A stretch of 64,000 nucleotides of DNA from Orychophragmus violaceus (Eukaryota; Streptophyta; Magnoliopsida; Brassicales; Brassicaceae), in contig CM058239.1 in NCBI GenBank assembly GCA_030180135.1, positions 112,439,318-112,503,317 of the forward strand, given 5' to 3'. Every line of letters starts with the position of its first letter. Within the stretch, counting starts at the first letter, position 1. Positions 11,487-22,170 of the stretch are shown piece after piece. The position numbers and the translations under genes are program-made. The notes beneath the pieces were generated by a model, which searched no databases, was not told the origin of the DNA, and saw only the letters and a program-made list of their open reading frames with translations.

Positions 11487-13990
11487 GTATTGGATACTGG
11501 TTGTGGCACTGATATTTGTTATAATATGCAGAGCCTAAGCAACAGTAGAACGTTGAAGGAAGGACAAGTGGAACTGCGTGTCTGGAAGGAGCTATGGATG
11601 CTGCCTCAGCCGTAGGGTTTTCACTTGTAGATGCCTTTGAGGCTTGGTTTTGTATTAAATAATTGCTGCAATGTACCTGCTTTAAGCAGAGTTGTCTTTC
11701 ATTTTCTTGTAAGAATTTGAATGTTTTTCATTTTGATAAAAGACAAGTTTTGTTCTTTTGATCTTAATGAAATATTAATTGTAGCACCCTATTCAAGGAA
11801 TGGGTTTTATATCTTAAACCAAAGAGTGCCTAAATGTAACATAAATACCGAATTGGTTTAAATCTGATGAATTAAACCTGATTTTTCTTGGCGAAAATGT
11901 TTTGGTCACATAGAGTGAGTCGGATTCAGAAATCCCATAGTTATGGAATTTTGGGCTCATTTGATCGGATATCTTATGAGACTTGAATTCTGCTTACTGG
12001 ACCAAAAGACAAAGGGCCCATCTTAGCCGAGCTAGAGAAAGGCCCAAAGGCTTATTGGACCTTGAACATACTCATGTATGTGGCCCGATGAGCAGTAATG
12101 CCAGAGAAAATTTCATGTACTTCATTATCTTTACTGATTACTTCAGTGAGTATGACTGTGTTCATTTGATGAGACACGAGTCGGAATTCTTTGAAATGAT
12201 CGAAAGAGTTCCAGAAGGAGGTATAGAATCTGAGTGACAGAAGTATTGAGACTCTGGATTAGATCACGAGTGAGAATACTTAAGTCATTGATGGTGTGAT
12301 CATCTGAATGAGTGTGAAGTCGTTTCACAGCTCATTTCTCCTGAAAACCTGGAGGTGTTTCTGTGAGAAAGAATCAGATCTTATTAGAAATGATTAAAGA
12401 TGAGTCACACGAATCTTCCATGATATTCTTTAAGAATAACGCTCTAGAAATATCTAAGTTTACGCTGAAATATTTCCACCAATATCAGTTGAAAGACACC
12501 ACATAAATGTGGACTGGAAATGATCCAAATTCGTCTTTACTGAGTATTTGTAGTTGTGCTACTTCGCTGGTTGTCCTAGGGAAACCAAGGCTTGTTACTT
12601 TTTACGTCCATTCCGAAAACAAGTTAGGTTGTTCGGAATTCTGTTTTCTAAAAGGAAAGTTTCTTTCCAAGAAGAACAGTGGGAGTAAAAGTATAACTCG
12701 AAGAAATTCGAGAAATACAGGAGGCTGCTCAACCTGTTGAGGGAGAGCAGCGGATGGATTTACAGATTTCTGTAGAATCTACACCTGTAGAGCCTGAAGT
12801 TCGCAGATCTGAATGAATCCATCACTAATCCGAGAGTGATTTCTCGTGATTAATTGCCATGATCTGATGATCATTGAAAGTGACGAACCTGCGAAATTCA
12901 CAGAAACGAAAGTGAGCCCGGACTCCGAAAAATTATACTGTATGTAAGTTAGCTTCATCGATCCATTCATGGATAGAAGCAAGCATATCAGAGTTGGAAT
13001 CTTCGTTATGTTGAAGTAGTCAAGGTTTTGACTTGAACAGGAACGAAGTGGAACTGTGCGTTTACTAATAGATAAGTGGGAGCGATGTTGCATTTCTCAT
13101 AGTGTATGTCGATGACATACTGATTCTCGGAAATAACGTTCCAATGCTGCAGTCGGTAAAGGACTGGCTTGGGAGTTGTTTTATGATTGACATGGGTAAA
13201 GCCACATATGTTCTTGGATTTTGGATCTAAAGATAAAGATCCAAAAGAGCTGATAGGACAAAGTCAGGATTCTTATATTGACAAAGTCCTACACGTTTTC
13301 AGCATTCCAAGAAGGGTTTTATGCCAATGTCACATGGCATTACGTTAAGCAAGAAACAGTGTCCTACGATATCTGCTGAGCTTGAATGCATGGATGAGAT
13401 TCCATATGCGTCGGCAATTGGATCTATCATGTATGCCATGACACGTACTTGTTTTGATGTTGCTTTAATGTTAAGCAAGACAAGTAAAGACCAGTCAAAT
13501 CCAGCAAAGAATCACTGGATAGACGTAATGAATATCCTCAAGTATTTGGAAATTACTTAGGATAAGTTCTTGATTTACGGAGAAAGTGAGGTGCTACAAG
13601 TCGGTAGAGTCTGAAAGGCAAGTTTCCAACAGACAAAGATGATTTCCGGTCACAGTCCGGTTATATCTTGTGTCTGTCTGGCGGTGCAAGGCACTGTTGC
13701 TGACTCCATGACTTAATCTGAACATTTCGCAGCTTGGGTAGCGGCGAAAGAGGTTGTTTGGAAAGAAGAATTCATCACTGAACTTGATGTGATTCCTAGC
13801 ATAGATGAGGCTAGCTGCACATCAGAGGTCCAAACACCTTGAGGGTAGGTATAACCTATTCCGTGAGATAAATGACAGAGGTGTTAAGTAGATCAGCAAG
13901 TTTCAACGAATGAGAACGTTGCTAATCTATTAACGAAGCCACTCCTTAGGCCTAAGCACGAGTCGCGGACTGTAGCTGTAGGATAAGTGA
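11487..13990 (+). pseudogene. pol: Copia-1 decayed pol
   Basis: Only fragments of protease, integrase, RT and RNase H remain. LDTGCGT... follows the gag stop (protease), HTHVCGPMSSNAREN near 12070 is integrase, YVDDILILGNN near 13110 keeps the RT catalytic motif, and MPMSHGITLSKKQCP (13321-13560) matches the RT/RNase H connection. Many indels, several deletions and stops separate them. The C-terminal block resembling ENVADPLTK appears near 13920. Copia-4 has the corresponding fragments, including the same short frame around MPMSHG, so most decay came before the two insertions. Confidence 0.85.
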
Positions 13991-14801
13991 AATTAAGATG
14001 TAGTCTTAATTTCAGTGGGAGTTTGTAAAGGGCTTTATTTAGTTGTTTTGAAAGGTTCATGTAAACATAATATTTTATGTTTATGAAATTTATGATTTCT
14101 GGATTATTTTAACTGTGATATAAATAATCGTTCCAAAATGATTCATGTCATTATATATAGGCCATCGAAGTACATGAGAAAGACTTGATCATGAAACCCT
14201 ATATTTAACAAAATGACATAAATCAGAGTGTCCATAGTCGAAGGTTGTTGAAATTGGAACACCAACAACCACTTGAGACTAGAGTGTGTTGAGACTTATG
14301 ACCAAGTTTCATGGGTCATAGATGCGCGGCATCAAAGTCGACACATAGGTATATGTAAGGGAGCATATGACCGGACATGACCCGCTGATGAGAACTCTAC
14401 AAGATATTAATATCTGTGTCATAAGAGGTTCTCATCTACGACTATAGAGTATAGTCCTTAGACCTGAGTTCGCATGCATGTGGCTGCACATGGATTGATG
14501 CACTTTGTTCATTGTCTAACGCTGTTTCGTAACTGGGAGCAATAAGGACCTTGGTTGGGTGTATTATAAAGTGAGTAGTTCATAGTGATGGAACAAGATG
14601 GGATTTGTCCCTCCTGTTAATGGTAAGAGTGTGGCCACACCCAAACGGACTTGCCCAAGTCGTTTGCATTGTCAGTATCAATTCTGGTCCGATGAACATG
14701 ATCTTGGCTATATAAGGATGACACACATCTTGCCTTATGACAGATCGAGTTATTGAGACAAAAGGATTAGGGAATGTAGAATTCCAGTACAAGTGGGAGA
14801 T
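13991..14801 (+). other. Copia-1 3' untranslated region and purine tract
   Basis: An AGTGGGAG motif occurs just after pol (14014-14021) and the main purine tract AAGTGGGAGAT lies against the 3' LTR (14791-14801). The tail between them is related to the tails of Copia-2 and Copia-3 and has no coding sequence. Confidence 0.75.
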
Positions 14802-15442
14802 TGTTGGGAATGTCCTGAAATCTACTGTACTATCTCTAGAAAGTATGATAAGTGTCGAGATCAGACATAAGTCATAAATACTGGGTGATCATGATGACTT
14901 GCTAGAGCCCGCTCTTGATCTATAAGTTTAGGACTTATTACCAGTATTGTATGATCCCAAAGGGTCACACACCATAGCTAACAGGAAAGTTAAAAGGAAT
15001 TAATACAGTAAGATGCAAGGCATTTACTGTATTTGTACAGAGAATTGGGCCAGACAAAATACAGTCTTTTGTCTGATTTGGGCTTTGGGCCCAAAAGCCC
15101 AATAGGTTGTTAGGTCATTTAATGGACCTAAATAAAGCCAAGGAGGGGACGAATTTTAGGAGAGCTTCTGCGACTTCTACCCTAGCCGTCCTCCTTGTTT
15201 CTCTGTTGTTCCAGCTTGGTCTAGCAGCCTGATCCAGTAGCTTGTAAGCGTGTGGATACCTAGGAGGAGCCAGTTTTTATCAGCTCTTAGTGATCTCTTC
15301 ATTACCACCAATCCGCTGCACCTAATCATAAGGTAATGATTCTGATCTGTTTATGATTCAACTGCAAATCACCTAGATCCTAGTTGATTATTTGATAGGT
15401 TGTAATCTGATAATTAAACCTATGAACCAACATAATCCCACA
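14802..15442 (+). repeat. Copia-1 3' LTR
   Basis: 641 bp, same ends as the 5' LTR, followed by TSD cgatg (15443-15447). The TATA box is altered to TAAATAAA. Confidence 0.93.
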
Positions 15443-15447
15443 CGATG

Positions 15448-15546
15448 CATGTGCGAGACAGGTAAAAATCAGACAGAACTTAACACATCCATTAAAATTT
15501 TTACTTTCTTTTTACCGAACCTTAGCTTGACACTATTGGGGACAGT
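15448..15546 (+). other. Element A tail, middle piece
   Basis: Completes the palindrome cassette to the donor-like CAG|GTAAAAA at 15461, then the CTTGACACTATTGGGGACAGT block found in C and D. It is cut at 15546 by element B; acagt at 15542-15546 is the TSD. Confidence 0.8.
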
Positions 15547-16746
15547 TGATATATCATGGTTTTTACCCATTTTAGACCATGATATAGATGTGTTTTAGTG
15601 TCTTTTGTCTTTGTTTAGAGTCTTTTACAGGTTAAATCAGGATTGGAGCTAATTGGAGATATTTGGAGCATTTTGGGATTTTTGGGACGTTTTGGCCGAG
15701 AGCTTAACTCACTGTTCGTATAATTGATCATGCATCGATCGTTGCACTCAAAGCATCGATCGATGCAGTCGCGAGATGGGCCGTACACGTCGGTTTGACA
15801 AGTATTGAAGATTTACAAAGAAGCCCAAGATAGTTCCAGTATTTACACAGAAGCCCCATCCGAGATTATGCCTATATAATAGAGTTTTTAGAGTTTTTAC
15901 TAGATATACTTTTATAATTAAGAGCAGAGGATTTTTTAGAGCTTTTGGGGGCTGATCTGAACCTAATTCATCATCTGTATTTGGAGAAGATTTCGAACCC
16001 CTTTTACTCTTATTCTTTTATGCAATTTACTTATCATATGATCATGTTTTCATTATCTATGTCTGAGTAGATTCCTAGTTAGACTTAGGGTTTCTCACAT
16101 AGGATTTCATGACTTGCTAGACTTGTTCAATTTCAGTTAAGGATTCAAACTATATCTGTTCTTCAATTTAATTGTGCTTAAAGCTAGTTCTAACCTGATC
16201 AATTAGAATCTAGATCTTAGGTTGCTAAATACGTCACGGAAGTGGGGTTTAGGAATCTGAACTAATTAAATTGGGCAATTAAACTTTGCGCAAACGAAAG
16301 TTTGGTTTAGGATAATTGTGAACATATCAAACTTGGACTTATTGCTAGTTTAATCTGTTAGTTCTCGCAAACGGAAGTTTGGTTTGCTGCACTTAGACTT
16401 AGAGAATTATCGCAAAGGAATTTGGTTAATTCTATATCTGTGTTTTGAGTTCTAGAACTGTGCTTAATTAGATCCTTGCTGAATGAACTGTCTGCTAGTC
16501 TGATTTCCTGAGAATACCCTAGGTTTGACGCTTTTAATTACTTGCTTTCACAACCAATAATCTCTGCTACTGATTTACTTTCTTGCACTGTTTTCAATAC
16601 AATCACATTGCTTATTTCTAGTATTCATTCCCTACAGTTTGATTCTCTTGAGACCAAGTGTCCCTGTGGATTCGATAACCCTATATACTACTTTGACATT
16701 GCTGTACACTTGCAGTTTAGTATAGGGATTAATTCTTGACCTATCA
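15547..16746 (+). repeat. Element B 5' LTR
   Basis: Begins with an inverted repeat TGATATATCATGGT...ACCATGATATA. A palindrome pair lies at 15731-15767 (cores 15736 and 15757, 21 bp apart) and a TATATAAT box at 15873-15880, about 110 bp after the pair. Confidence 0.95.
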
Positions 16747-16752
16747 AGTTTT

Positions 16753-16770
16753 TGGCGCCGTTGCCGGGGA
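16753..16770 (+). other. Element B primer binding site
   Basis: TGGCGCCGTTGCCGGGGA is complementary to the 3' end of plant tRNA-Asp. It lies six bases after the LTR. Confidence 0.93.
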
Positions 16771-16890
16771 CTCTTAGAGTCTTCGATAGGACCGAACTTA
16801 GGGTTTTTACTAGAAATTTTTCGTTTTTCGTTTTTGTTTTTCGTTTTTTATTTTATTTTGCTGACTTTTCTCTGTTTCTCTCTGTCGCAG

Positions 16891-17011
16891 GTACGAATTT
16901 CGCCTTGCGTCGATCGTTGCACCCTTGCATCGATCGTTGCTGAGCGATTTGAGATTGAATCGATCGTTGCACTGATAGCATCGATCGTTGCTGGACGATT
17001 ACAGACAGTTT
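16891..17011 (+). other. Element B leader segment with palindrome array
   Basis: A T-rich tract ending TCTGTCGCAG (to 16890) resembles a splice acceptor. Four CGATCGTTGC sites follow (16905-16992) and the segment ends at the gag ATG. Element C has the same order. Confidence 0.65.
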
Positions 17012-19600
17012 ATGCCAACGCAGAACACTCGAAGTAATCCGAACTCGAGCTTAGTTAATCTCAACCTAGAAGAACTTGGACGTCTAGAGAGGACTATACG
17101 AAGAGAAAAGAGAGAGAGAATGGTTCGAGAACGTCTGATCTTGATACCAGATGCTGAAGGTACCCTGAGGGACCAAGATAACAACCCGTACAATGCTGCT
17201 GGGCATCGGGTTGATGCTGAAGGGAATGTCATCCCTGATCCCCCTGAACCTGAGCAACAACCGCAAGATCGAGCTCAAGGTAGAGAGATGGTAGTTCATG
17301 AGAGGACACTAGCTGATTACAATAGACCTGATGAGTTTCATGCAAACCGAGCAGCTCTAGTGCTTCCTGCTTTTGAAAGGAATGATTTTGAGGTAAAAAC
17401 TATCTACTACCAACTGATGAGGCAGATTGCTTTTCATGGTCTTCAATCAGAGCAGCCTATGGATCACATTGACAAGTTTGAGGACATAGTCACTGGCATG
17501 AAGTATGAAGGAGTATGCCCGGACTATCTGTTCCTTAAGCTATTTCCGCACAGTCTTGCTGGAGACGCTAGTGCATGGCTGAGACAACTGGCACCTGGTC
17601 AGTATACTACTTGGGCAGCCTTAAAGAGTGAGTTCCTGCGTCACTTCTACGACGCTGCGCGCTCAGATCAGTCCAGACAGGACATACTTACTTTTTCCCA
17701 AGGAGCTGTGGAGCCTTTGACAACCGCATGGATGAGATTTAAGCAGTATCAGCGTGATTGTCCACATCATGGATTCACAGAAGTACAGCTGATTGGTATT
17801 TTCTTCAGAGGAATAGATCTCCCTTATCAGACTGCTTTGGATAATTCCAGTGATGCTAATTTCAGCACCAGAACTCCTACACAAGCTAAACGGTTGATAG
17901 AGAACCTGATTGGCAGCAATAGTTGCAAAACAATGGATGAAAGGAGGAAGAAATCTGGTGGAACCGTAGAGAATTCTGATATAGCTAACATAAGATCCAG
18001 ATTGGACACAGTTTACAATCTTCTGACAAGTAAAAAAACTGTCCACTTTGCCCAAGATGTAGAGGTGATTCAGACTGAGGAGGACACTCAGGAAGAAGAT
18101 GTGAATTTCATAGGAGGTTCCGGTTTCCAAGGTAATAGATTTAACAATCAACAGGGGAACAGATTCTCAAATGGAGGACAGAATGGTGGTTTTCAGAAGA
18201 CCTATGGACAAGGTACTCAGAGAACCTATGGATCTACATCCTATCAGACTCCTCCTGCACCTACAGCCCATGAGAGCAAAATGGAGGCTATGATGGAGCA
18301 ACTGATGGAAAGTCAAACCAAGCTTTCTGTAGACAACAACAAGAAGCTGGACGCTGTCTATCAGGACCTCAATGGGAAGTTTGAGACATTGAGCACTCAC
18401 ATGAAGCAGTTGGACACTCAGGTGAATCAGATGTCCAACTCACTGAAAGGGAAAGGAGTTGCAGACACTCATATTAAGGCCTGGTCTGTACTGATTAATG
18501 ATGGATCTTATCTAGGGGAGAAATTTGAGCTAAGTACAGCTGAGTTGGTGACTGAGGAAGAATTTTCGGATTTCTGTGAAAAACTCTCGGGTGGAAGTTA
18601 TGATGATCGCGATGCAACGATCGATACACATCTGGCATCGATCGATGCAGGTCGTGAACAAGCAGAGAATCCGTGGGATGAAAATGAGATTGATGCAGAA
18701 CTAGCCCGCCTATTCCCTGATACGTCTGAAATCACTCCAGAGGATGTTTATGCACGAGCTATTTGGCACTGTCCCAAGGTGTCTGAAGTGATTAAACAAG
18801 AGATTGAAGAGCTGAAAAGGCTAGAAAAGAGTGTTGAAGACTTGGAAGAAATTCCATCATCTGATGATCCACCTTATCATCCATGTGTTCAGAAATATTT
18901 GAACAAGATGTTGCCATTAGATGAAGAGCTGAGAGAATGGGTGATAGTAGTTCCTCAGCATATTAGTGATGTTCTGTTAACTAAGGTCCCAAAGAAACTG
19001 CCTGATCCTGGAGTCTTTGTACTTGATTGTTCTATCTTTGAAGATAGTTTTAGGCGTTCTCTGTGTGATTTAGGAGCTGCTGGGAGCATAATGCCTTACT
19101 CTGTGGCAGAGAAGCTGGGTATGTTGGATTTTGCTCCTACTAGGACACGTCTTATCCTAGCTGATCAGTCCATGCGAGTTCCTGAAGGACTCCTTATGGA
19201 TATTCCGGTAAGAGTTGGAAACTACTTAGTTCCAACGGACTTCCTTGTGCTGAAATATGCCTGCGATCCGGATGAAGCTTTATTGCTTGGGAGACCATTT
19301 TTGGCCACAGCAGGAGCTGTGATTGATGTTAGACAGAGTCTAATAGACCTCCACCTGGGAGATGAGACACTGCGATATGAGATGGAGAAGCTGCGGAAGC
19401 CACTGATAGATGGACAGACTTTCAAGATCTTGGAAGCAGATGATGAGCAGCTGAATGAGACTGTGATAATAGATCCTGAAGCGCATTTTACTCCATCTTT
19501 TCTTGGACTGAAGCATTCTGCAGCAGCCTATTCTCCGCCATGGATGAGGAGACTTGAACAGAGACAGAAAAAGTCTCTGTCAGGATCTTCTGGCACTTGA
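17012..19600 (+). CDS. gag-pro: Element B Gag-protease polyprotein, 862 aa, intact
   Basis: The start is taken as the first ATG (17012, MPTQNTRSNP); codons upstream in frame have no ATG and lie in the palindrome array. Residues 93-330 form the Athila-like gag core (HERTLADYNRP, FLRHFYDAARSDQSR, CPHHGF near 250). Residues ~369-410 are Gly/Asn/Gln-rich in place of a zinc knuckle. A palindrome pair encodes a short linker near residue 540. The aspartic protease has CDLGAAGSIMP with the active Asp near residue 686, then LLLGRPFLATAGAVIDVRQS. The protein ends soon after AYSPPWMR (about residue 841), a motif also in element C but not in A or D. No RT or integrase follows. The intact frame and near-identical LTRs suggest recent trans-mobilisation. 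Confidence 0.92.
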   Translation: MPTQNTRSNPNSSLVNLNLEELGRLERTIRREKRERMVRERLILIPDAEGTLRDQDNNPYNAAGHRVDAEGNVIPDPPEPEQQPQDRAQGREMVVHERTLADYNRPDEFHANRAALVLPAFERNDFEVKTIYYQLMRQIAFHGLQSEQPMDHIDKFEDIVTGMKYEGVCPDYLFLKLFPHSLAGDASAWLRQLAPGQYTTWAALKSEFLRHFYDAARSDQSRQDILTFSQGAVEPLTTAWMRFKQYQRDCPHHGFTEVQLIGIFFRGIDLPYQTALDNSSDANFSTRTPTQAKRLIENLIGSNSCKTMDERRKKSGGTVENSDIANIRSRLDTVYNLLTSKKTVHFAQDVEVIQTEEDTQEEDVNFIGGSGFQGNRFNNQQGNRFSNGGQNGGFQKTYGQGTQRTYGSTSYQTPPAPTAHESKMEAMMEQLMESQTKLSVDNNKKLDAVYQDLNGKFETLSTHMKQLDTQVNQMSNSLKGKGVADTHIKAWSVLINDGSYLGEKFELSTAELVTEEEFSDFCEKLSGGSYDDRDATIDTHLASIDAGREQAENPWDENEIDAELARLFPDTSEITPEDVYARAIWHCPKVSEVIKQEIEELKRLEKSVEDLEEIPSSDDPPYHPCVQKYLNKMLPLDEELREWVIVVPQHISDVLLTKVPKKLPDPGVFVLDCSIFEDSFRRSLCDLGAAGSIMPYSVAEKLGMLDFAPTRTRLILADQSMRVPEGLLMDIPVRVGNYLVPTDFLVLKYACDPDEALLLGRPFLATAGAVIDVRQSLIDLHLGDETLRYEMEKLRKPLIDGQTFKILEADDEQLNETVIIDPEAHFTPSFLGLKHSAAAYSPPWMRRLEQRQKKSLSGSSGT
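18612..18649. repeat. CGATCG palindrome pair inside B gag-pro
   Basis: TGCAACGATCGATACA and GGCATCGATCGATGCA, cores 21 bp apart, encode in frame the peptide ATIDTHLASIDA between gag and protease. Confidence 0.8.
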
Positions 19601-19617
19601 AAGATCTTGCGCGTCCT

Positions 19618-19664
19618 GTCAAGCTATTGACCTTAAACAAGCGCTGGGTGGGAGGCAACCCACC
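19618..19664 (+). other. Conserved double stem-loop (B)
   Basis: GTCAA-GCTA-TTGAC (19618-19631) and GGTGGG-AGGCAA-CCCACC (19647-19664). The outer base pair of the second stem is G-C here and A-T in A and C, a compensatory change. Confidence 0.75.
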
Positions 19665-19753
19665 ATTAGGTACTGGTGTTTTTCTTTTTAATTTTTGGTG
19701 TTTTTGTTAGGATTTTACGTTTGTTTTTGTTTCTGGTGCAGTCATGTTTGCAG

Positions 19754-19928
19754 GTCTCGAATTAAATCGCAGTGCAGCGATCGATGCATCTCTGCATCGA
19801 TCGTCACAATACGAAAGGAATCGCATTGCAGCGATCGTTGCGGTCCTGAGCAACGATCGACCATACACGAAAGTCGCCAAGTAACGGTCGATGCATCTAA
19901 TGCACCGGTCGTTGCTCGTGCGACAGAG
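19754..19928 (+). other. Exon-like palindrome cassette (B), 175 nt
   Basis: Bounded by ATGTTTGCAG (to 19753) and CAGAG|GTAACC (after 19928). It contains about six CGATCG or CGGTCG sites (19773-19916). Confidence 0.6.
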
Positions 19929-20965
19929 GTAACCCGACAGACATAATTTCACCTTTTCAATTTTTATTTTCTTTTTACCGATCCTTCGCTGGACACTACT
20001 GGGGACAGTGTGTCTTAAGTGTGGGGGAGGTGCTACTGACGTTTATCTTTCTGTTTTCTTAAGAGTCAGTCCGTATTTCAAAATTTTTTTGTTTTATTGA
20101 GTCAAAACTGTTTAAGTAAGAAACTATGATTTTCTGAGGAGATTTACAAAACTTGCAGGAACTTAAGTAACCATTGGGATGAAGTTGCAGGATCTATCTC
20201 TGACTATTAGAAAACCCAGACACGGATCAACCTACTGGGAACACCCATATCACTTCAGGTACCAGAGGATCCTTTACTGACTTCACCCCTAATACTGACT
20301 TAGATTTTCTCACCTAAGGGCTTGGTATACTTTATGTCGGATTCCCTGTTAGTTCTGACACAGCCTGTAAACCTGTCCTATTTAGTCCCCTTCTCCCCTT
20401 CTATAAAGTAAAAAAAAAAAAAAGATAATAAACTGAGGATGAGTTAGTAACTCCGAAGTGGTCATGGGAATAGTAGCAAACACTATTATCTCTCATGTGA
20501 TCCATGGAATGTGTCCAAAGTACACCCCATAACGGGAAGAACACTGATAAAAAAAAATAAAATGATACCCAGTGGGGAAAAATCAGTTGTTAAAGAAGGG
20601 AAAGAGAAGAAAGGGACTAGAGAAAGATAGTATGGTGGTCTAGAGCTGGCAAGGTAAGAATCCATGTGCCTTTAGATCGATACTCCTTAGGTGAGACCGC
20701 ACTTAAATACTTGCAGAAGTCAGTAGGGAGAATTTGAATGCTTGAATGTGATTGTGGAGTTTACCTAGGACAGTTGCTAAGTGTGGGGGAAGTACATGTT
20801 GGTCTTGATATCCTGTGATTGATTTTTTTCAGTGGTTTACTAAGGGGAATCTGAGTATTGTAGCTTCTAAGATGAAATGAGTTTCTGAAGAGTTTTCAAA
20901 CCTCTTCACCATGTTTTAGTTCTATGTTTTGCTTGAGGGCAAGCAAAGGCTAAGTGTGGGGGAGT
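19929..20965 (+). other. Element B non-coding tail with three purine tracts
   Basis: TAAGTGTGGGGGA occurs at 20016, 20778 and 20951; the third abuts the 3' LTR and is the expected polypurine tract. There is no coding homology; a poly-A run lies near 20410. Confidence 0.75.
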
Positions 20966-22165
20966 TGATATATCATGGTTTTTACCCATTTTAGACCATG
21001 ATATAGATGTGTTTTAGTGTCTTTTGTCTTTGTTTAGAGTCTTTTACAGGTTAAATCAGGATTGGAGCTAATTGGAGATATTTGGAGCATTTTGGGATTT
21101 TTGGGACGTTTTGGCCGAGAGCTTAACTCACTGTTCGTATAATTGATCATGCATCGATCGTTGCACTCAAAGCATCGATCGATGCAGTCGCGAGATGGGC
21201 CGTACACGTCGGTTTGACAAGTATTGAAGATTTACAAAGAAGCCCAAGATAGTTCCAGTATTTACACAGAAGCCCCATCCGAGATTATGCCTATATAATA
21301 GAGTTTTTAGAGTTTTTACTAGATATACTTTTATAATTAAGAGCAGAGGATTTTTTAGAGCTTTTGGGGGCTGATCTGAACCTAATTCATCATCTGTATT
21401 TGGAGAAGATTTCGAACCCCTTTTACTCTTATTCTTTTATGCAATTTACTTATCATATGATCATGTTTTCATTATCTATGTCTGAGTAGATTCCTAGTTA
21501 GACTTAGGGTTTCTCACATAGGATTTCATGACTTGCTAGACTTGTTCAATTTCAGTTAAGGATTCAAACTATATCTGTTCTTCAATTTAATTGTGCTTAA
21601 AGCTAGTTCTAACCTGATCAATTAGAATCTAGATCTTAGGTTGCTAAATACGTCACGGAAGTGGGGTTTAGGAATCTGAACTAATTAAATTGGGCAATTA
21701 AACTTTGCGCAAACGAAAGTTTGGTTTAGGATAATTGTGAACATATCAAACTTTGACTTATTGCTAGTTTAATCTGTTAGTTCTCGCAAACGGAAGTTTG
21801 GTTTGCTGCACTTAGACTTAGAGAATTATCGCAAAGGAATTTGGTTAATTCTATATCTGTGTTTTGAGTTCTAGAACTGTGCTTAATTAGATCCTTGCTG
21901 AATGAACTGTCTGCTAGTCTGATTTCCTGAGAATACCCTAGGTTTGACGCTTTTAATTACTTGCTTTCACAACCAATAATCTCTGCTACTGATTTACTTT
22001 CTTGCACTGTTTTCAATACAATCACATTGCTTATTTCTAGTATTCATTCCCTACAGTTTGATTCTCTTGAGACCAAGTGTCCCTGTGGATTCGATAACCC
22101 TATATACTACTTTGACATTGCTGTACACTTGCAGTTTAGTATAGGGATTAATTCTTGACCTATCA
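20966..22165 (+). repeat. Element B 3' LTR
   Basis: 1200 bp, nearly identical to the 5' LTR. Palindrome pair at 21150-21186; TATATAAT at 21292-21299. TSD acaat follows. Confidence 0.95.
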
Positions 22166-22170
22166 ACAAT

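Larger units (their letters stand above)
8388..15442 (+). mobile_element. Copia-1: non-autonomous Ty1/Copia element with open gag
   Basis: The 641-bp LTRs begin TGTTGGGAATG and end ACA. The TSD cgatg (8383-8387 and 15443-15447) is perfect. A tRNA-Met type PBS follows the 5' LTR and an AAGTGGGAGAT purine tract precedes the 3' LTR. By eye the two LTRs differ at about seven positions, so the insertion is fairly young. Gag is open but pol is heavily decayed. Copia-4 is the same family with the same decay. The insertion point lies inside a CGATCGATGCA motif of element A. Confidence 0.93.
15547..22165 (+). mobile_element. Element B: young non-autonomous Gypsy (gag-protease only)
   Basis: The 1200-bp LTRs start TGATATATCATGG and end CCTATCA. 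They appear to differ at about one position (near 16335 versus 21754), so the insertion is very recent. TSD is acagt (15542-15546) and acaat (22166-22170), one mismatch. It has a tRNA-Asp PBS, a leader with palindromes, one intact gag-protease ORF, the stem-loop, the cassette and a purine tract. RT, RNase H and integrase are absent, with no remnant between the ORF and the stem-loop. Confidence 0.93.

Noticed and set aside
16988..17011. Longer gag-pro start upstream of 17012 in element B
   Set aside because: The upstream codons begin with TTG and lie in the palindrome array; the first ATG is 17012.
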